This document shows, piece after piece, positions 58,401 to 64,000 of a stretch of 64,000 nucleotides of DNA. Positions within the stretch are counted from its first letter, which is position 1; each line of letters begins with the position of its first letter. The notes beneath the pieces are model-generated. The model was not told the origin of the DNA, made no database searches, and was given only the letters and a program-made list of their open reading frames with translations. Origin of the DNA: Ampelocalamus luodianensis (taxonomy: Eukaryota; Streptophyta; Magnoliopsida; Poales; Poaceae). The translations under genes were made by a program, and so were the position numbers. The DNA is taken from positions 17,392,626-17,456,625 of the forward strand of contig CM070624.1 of NCBI GenBank assembly GCA_036346255.1, in the 5' to 3' direction.

Positions 58401-60980
58401 AAGGAAGCATCTTTGTCATTTTGTCGTACGCATGAGTGGATTACTTAACCACTTTTTTGTGCGCTCACGTCAGCGCTCACGTCAGCATGGATAGACCAGC
58501 TGAACCTGGACAGAGGACGGCAGCGCAGGTCCCGCGTACGAAGGTTAGCGGGGCCCAACCTGCTATATTCGGTTCGGTCAAGTGGGAACTAACGAGCCCC
58601 CGGTTTTGGTCTCGATCGGACTCTCGGATTCAGTGATTAACGGCGCCCCGTCATCGACCGGTTTGGGTCATCCATATGACTACACTAGTCTGGGCCCCAC
58701 ACAAAACGTCTTTTTTTTTCCTTGCAGAATATGTCGTGATATGGAGCAACGGCAGTCCCAGCCATTTCGGATCATTCTATTGGCAAAATTGCTAGCTTGA
58801 CCAATCATTTTGTACCATGAATCTACTGTTACCAGTTTCTTCCTTCTTTTCCCTTCTAAGGAAAGATTACAGCGTTGCTTTTCTACAAGTAGGTAAGTAA
58901 ATATCATAGCATGCCTACAATGCCATGGTATTAATATATAATTTGTTTTGTGTAAAGTATAATTAATTCTATTATGGATGTTAACCCTTGTATATATCCA
59001 TAAAACCATTTAAATAGATCTCATCTCTTTAAATCAAACTTATCAAAAATTTATCCAACAACTCACACGAGTGTTCACATGTTAGTACATAAAAGATGGG
59101 TTTAAATTGTGCCTTGAAAAAGTTGGGTTTAAACTAAATACTATAAGTAGTAACATTTTTGAAAAGCAAACTAGCACATACTAGAGTTATTTGTATGTCT
59201 AACGTTGTTGCTTCAATGTAATATCCAGAATGTATGTTGCAATAAAATCGTATTAAAGATAGTCAAAGTCTAGGTGAATATCATGATGTTTTTAGGGAGT
59301 TTAAGTAAATGGGAAGGGATGTCCACCCTATATGGAATGTCTTAATTCAACATTAATTACTGGCAAACTATCCAGGTAAGAGGCAGTGGTTGTTAGATTA
59401 GTCAATAGTTACTTCTTTTGGAAAAGTATATTGAAAATACGGTAGGTTAGTTGTACCGTCCAACCTCAAACATAAACTATATGTTTGATTAGCGAACAAT
59501 CTCAACAAAGCACTTTTCTACAACAAAACGACAATAGTATATTTAGGGGGGGGGAAAGGACTTAGCTCTTTCTCCCATACAATAGCTTTACATTTCAAGC
59601 AAGCAATTCAAATGTTATTAGTTTTATATCTAGTGAACTGGATCTTACAAAGATAAGGACAACGCAACACATTAGTTTTAAATCTAGTGAAAGACAGATA
59701 ACACACGTCAGTGGATCCTATAAAGATAAGGACTGACTAAGACCATAGAAGCAAAGCACAAACGTGGAAACTCTTGGGTACAACCAAACATGAGACTCTT
59801 GGGTACAAGTAGCAGAGCAAATATTAATAATGCGTTGAAGATTGAAATAGGTCAGGCCAAGCAAATCTGAATAAATAAGTACATACGAGAGGTAAGTGGT
59901 GTGTCCAAATCCTACGGCCCCACACTTCAAGCCCCACCATGAAAACCACCGTAAGTATGCAGCCCGTAGTTTTCCCTCCCTCCCAGCCAGTTTCAAGCAA
60001 TCCAATAAGACAACTCCGTCAATTGAAAAAAAAAAAAGATTAGATATAATGGGTGAGATCAGCAGATTTCCAAATCAAATTTGGTCTAGTAGTAAACTAG
60101 TCGATTTTACAGATTATGATCTGTTCATGATACCCAACAACGCCTAACTTATCAATAGGATGACACTGAAAATATATGTCACTCACAAATAGGGGATCTA
60201 ATGATTTAGGGGTTCAAATAAGCATGTAGAGCAATATATTTGTGGAAAGCCACTTGATTCTATGTTTGAAGCGACCACGAGGCATGAATGAGCTTATGAA
60301 CATAGTGCCATTAACAAAAGCTAGCCTGAAATATACAGGGTATGCCGGCTTGCCTACACATATGTAGTAAACTTTATTTTGCCAAATTAGGTAAGGACAG
60401 TATTTTGTCCTCCAACGAGCCCTCATAAGACAGACGCTAACGCCAGCATTTTTGCCCCTAAAACGGAGTAAAATGTTGCTGCCGCCAGAAGAGTGTTGCA
60501 ATGCTGCTGCTCTAATCTTCGCACAAATTTACACATGGCGGCGTAAAGAACAAAGAAGGCGGCGGCGGCTGCTGGTGCAGCCTGCAAGCAAATGTATTGG
60601 ACAACTACATTGCTCGCAGGCTCGCCGCTGCTGAGAGGTGTCGTACGTGTTACCTCTGCAAAGCCAGAGGCATTCCTCAAAACACTCAAATCTCAAAAGG
60701 AAAGACAAAAGGCGCGCCAAGATTGCAGTTGACTAATCAGGCACTACGCTACAAAGTACAACAAAAAAGAAAGAGGAGGAGGAGGAGAAGAAGAATGATG
60801 ATGATATTCCCCTCGATCCCAAAGAAATCCGGAGAAAAATAGAAGTTAAAAGCAAACAGCAGCGATTCCATTGACCGGAGCTCTTCCAAAATCATGTGAA
60901 AGAAGAGTGGTTAGGAACTTAGGATGAGAAAAGGCAGGGAATCGAAGGGCCTGTTAATTAGCAGTAGTGCTACTGCTTAC
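55457..60980. other. Long first intron of the bHLH locus, repeat-bearing
   Basis: A MITE fragment is at about 55590-55680. GC-rich patches lie at 55800-56030 and 57280-57400. A left-end MITE copy lies at 56303 to about 56480, and a weak Helitron-like start (TCTTAACTAATAAAATAAGG) near 56883. 57705-58200 has a long frame on the minus strand that matches nothing I know. 58800-60900 is AT-rich and featureless. No separate gene can be supported. Confidence 0.45.
56303..56480. mobile_element. Left part of the Tourist-like MITE
   Basis: It starts GGGCATATACAATAGGG after TTA and continues with the CATCAGTCGTCTATA and GTGACATGGATGAAAGAGAA words shared with 12379-12659. The right end is lost. Confidence 0.6.
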
Positions 60981-61328
60981 CGTTGTTATCCACGACGAGG
61001 CTCGAGAAGAATCCCGGCGGCGAGCTGCTGTGCCGCGCCCGCACACCCGGCGGACTGCCGCTGCCCCCGCCGTCGTCCTTAGCCTCCACGCCGAACTGAT
61101 GGTAATGGTACAGGCCGTGCCCCAGCGAGATCTCGACACCCCCGCCGTATTGCTGCTGCTGCTGCCTGGGCACCGTCGAGGACGCCTCCCCTCCGCCCGG
61201 CGCCGGGAAGAACGCCCTCGCGGTCGCGGCCGCCGCCCCCTCCACCGCCGGGTCAACGAACAACTGGCCCGCCTGCGCAGAGCCGCCGCCATATCGCGAG
61301 GCCCCCGCTGCGGCTGCGGCCGGTTCAT
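60981..61328 (-). pseudogene. bHLH first exon with a frameshift near the start
   Basis: From the ATG at 61328 (MNRPQPQ) the frame is wrong for the family after a few codons. One base out of phase, the same DNA reads GASRYGGGSAQAGQLFVDP, a glutamine run, GVEISLGHGLYHYHQFG and RHSSSPPGFFSSLVVDN, which is the expected N-terminal part of bHLH122/130 proteins (RY...G and RHSSSPAGFF motifs). That frame has no ATG of its own and a stop upstream. It ends at a GTAAGC donor (60980) with phase fitting exon 2. So either the gene is broken by a 1-bp indel or the sequence has an error here. Confidence 0.7.
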
Positions 61329-61736
61329 GTGCTGCACGCGCGTTGCGGCGCCGAGGCTAACTGGTTGCAGTCCGAGTCTCCGAGATGCTAGCTTTTCCGA
61401 GCGCTCGCTGCCGTGAGCTAGATGGTGCAAAGGTGCCGCTTTTGAGGGTTTTTTTTCTTGTAAGCAACTAGCGAGTAGCGACTGAGCGATCGAGCTGATT
61501 GGCAAGGTCGCGTCGCGGCGGGGGAGGGAAATAAAAGGGCGAGAAGGGTTGAAAATGATAATAGGAGTTTGAAGGAATATATTATCTATTAGGTTATTTA
61601 GATTTTTAAGACATTATGAACATGAAAAATGATAATAGGAGCATGAAAAAAAATACAACTCGAGAAACGTAATTGAAATATGAGCTTTGATGAAAAAATC
61701 ATTGATCATAATAAGTTCTTAAAGTTCTTAGAAAAT
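61329..61736. other. 5' flank of the bHLH locus
   Basis: Promoter side of exon 1. No clear TATA box. AT-rich beyond about 61550, ending at the LTR. Confidence 0.4.
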
Positions 61737-64000
61737 TGTGAGAACCCTAGTTTATTTGTCTTGTAATGCTTAACCAACCACCTGGCCCTAGCATCACAAA
61801 TCAAATAAATCGACCCTCGAGATATGTATACTTCCCAGAACTGCAGTATACACACATCTTCACAAAATTATACATCAACTCCATTCTAGACATAGAATCC
61901 AAACATCACGATACCAAACAGTAGACAACAAAGTAGAGTTATTACAACAGAGGGCCGATCGGCCAAAAGATAAACAGATAACACAGTAAACAGCGGAAGC
62001 AAAAGTGCCATAAGATGGCTATAAACAAAAGTCAATCAGTGTGCCTTAGCCCACAAGGCAACCAACCGGACCGCCAAGCTAGTCGTCCCAAAACCCGCAC
62101 ATCTCACGGAAGTAAGGCCCTTGGGGCTCACCTGCCTCCTCTGCAACAAAAATATTAAGCAAAGCAAATGAGTACAAAATTATACTCGCAAGACTGACGT
62201 GTGGACTAGCAGACCTATGCATAAATACATGCAGGCTTATTTGAGTGGAGGCTGTATGGTTCATTTTAGCACAAAGCAATCTTTATTTGCAATAATGTAA
62301 TACATTTAAAAACAAGTTGGCAATTCATTTTTATTGTTGAAATAATAGCGACAGAAATAACAGTAAGTAGAAGACAACACTCTGGAAGTGACTAACCCAT
62401 TAGTCACCACGACCATAGCATGAATTACCCATTTATACCACCCATGTCAAGTTTTAATTAAAAGGTTGTAGTCTAGTTCTCACGGGGCGTATCCGAGCGT
62501 GTCCATAACCTAGGATGAGGCTATTCGAATAGATCAAAACCCTGCAGGGGTGTACCAATGTACCCACACTTCAGACCGCTTTTTTGCCACAAAAGCACAC
62601 TTCCGAAGGTATGTCGGCACAGCTAAGTCCTACGAGACATTTACAATATTGTATATTAACTACGAGCCGCTCGTATGGATAGAAATCCATACGCTTACAT
62701 AGTAAAGCCGAAAAGACAACTACCCACAAAGGGTAAAGTCTTTCGGACAACTACCATGCTCCCAACACCATCCCTCCTGCGACTCGGAGCCAATACATGC
62801 CAAAATACTAAGTCAAGAGAGGTTCCATACCCTCTAATGTGGTTAGCACGCAAAATGCTCAGTACGGTGGCGCAAGTAACTCGGTCCTTTTGACTCGGGC
62901 ACCATTCCAGTCACACCCAAAAGCACACCAACATACCGTTGTGCCAAAGTCCAAATCATTTTATTTTCAGTTTTTAGTTTTCACAATTAAACATAGCATA
63001 AATACTGAAACACAAAGTTATAATAATTTGTGTGATCAAGGTTACCGACTAAGTCGATAACCGCCTATTTCTATCGATAACTAAGCATGTCTAAGCAGTT
63101 GAATTCGTATCTACTAAGTGACAAGAGATCATCCAATGATCTCCAATCACAGCAAATAACCTAGGCTCAGGTAGTAGAGAAATATCATTTACCTGCAGAT
63201 TATGCAACTAAAGGGCCCACTAACCATATTTTAACACAAAATAACAATGCATACATACAAGTTGCAAACAAAATATTAGTTTGAATATAAAGGGATTAAC
63301 ATGATCAAACTGTTTGCCTGGTTGCTGCTGCTCAATATGTTGCTGAGGCTCACTCTCGATAATACCAGAATCGTAGCAATCTATCGATCGAGCAAAAAGA
63401 ACGAATAAGAACAAATAACACCGACAATAACCAAAATTCAATTTAATCCAATGAGCACAAATTTCACACAGCAGCTAGAGCATGATTTTACAAAATTTTA
63501 GAAACAGAGAACATTTTATTTGGAGTTAAAGAGAATTTTCTAGGGATTTTTCAAGTTAGAAATACATAAAAACATCATTTAATTATTTATCAAAATTTTA
63601 TGAACAGAGACATATTTAAAACCTATTCTTATAAAAAGTTCATTAAAAATGAAAATTAACAAAATTGGTTTCATTCGATTTGGATCAAAATTGAATTAGT
63701 TATGAATTTTCTAAGTTTAATTAAATTAACAGTGCAAAAGAAATTAAATTTGGAAATTCTAAAAACACTGAAACCTTTTTCTACCGGCACTCAGCCGACC
63801 CACGGTCATCGACGGCGGCCAGGTGGGCGAGCGAACGCCGACAGTCAAACTTGACCTGCACGCGCATGCGGCGACGTCGAAGACGTATTTTATAAATATG
63901 TCTTCGGCTTTCCAAAAACGTAACCCTAACCTAAACGTACAAAGAAATACGTTTCCTTAAAGAGAAAGCGTATTCTCAAACTTTACACAAACACTTAATC
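61737..64000 (-). mobile_element. Long LTR, inverted, incomplete at the window edge
   Basis: It starts TGTGAGAACCCTAG on the plus strand (the 3' end on the minus strand). It matches, in reverse, the last part of 25814-30518: the GGAAGTATACATATCTCGAG region and, further in, the stretch around CCTAGGATGAGGCTATTCGAATAG and GTGTACCAATGTACCCACA. A GC-rich part begins near 63780. It may be a solo LTR or one LTR of a full element; the window ends first. Confidence 0.8.

Overview
The window is plant nuclear DNA, most likely from a grass (Poaceae). It holds intron-rich genes with GT-AG splice sites, GC-rich 5' exons, protein families with strong grass-type resemblance and a dense load of nested plant transposons. 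I cannot name the species. No bacterial, organellar or CRISPR-like content was seen.

Genes, left to right. (1) On the minus strand, the first exon of an ankyrin-repeat protein (1570-1914); the rest lies beyond the left edge. (2) On the minus strand, a complete protoporphyrinogen IX oxidase 2 (PPO2/HEMG2-type) gene, 13811-32203. I could resolve 17 exons that join in frame to 542 codons plus a stop. (3) On the minus strand, a complete U-box/ARM-repeat E3 ubiquitin ligase gene of the PUB45 type: five coding exons, 43797-47757, 798 codons, plus a probable 5'-UTR exon near 49159. (4) On the plus strand, a tRNA-Leu(TAA) gene at 51260-51342. (5) On the minus strand, a bHLH transcription factor locus (bHLH122/130 type), 52184-61328. 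Its bHLH exons are clean, but its first exon carries a frameshift and its second exon is duplicated and broken by a Ty1/copia fragment.

Mobile DNA fills most of the rest. PPO2 intron 6 is about 10.9 kb long because a roughly 0.5 kb element with long terminal inverted repeats sits in it. That element was itself invaded by a degenerate chromodomain Ty3/gypsy retrotransposon (20358-25729) and by a 4.7 kb solo LTR (25814-30518). A truncated Ty1/copia element (33526 to about 40411) is split by a 3.5 kb solo LTR (36501-40003). A third related long LTR, inverted, runs off the right edge from 61737. Several short hAT-like elements carry perfect or near-perfect 8-bp target duplications (7255-7514, 15182-15426, 18405-19217, 47406-47640). 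There is also a SINE with an 11-bp duplication, two foldback elements, Tourist-like MITEs and a 29-bp minisatellite.

The genes are unrelated functionally (tetrapyrrole synthesis, ubiquitination, transcription, translation) and form no operon or cluster. I found no convincing new biological system. The best leads are the bHLH locus being dismantled, the conserved palindrome shared by the three long LTRs, and the hAT-like family with GGTTACCGGTAACC-type subterminal repeats.
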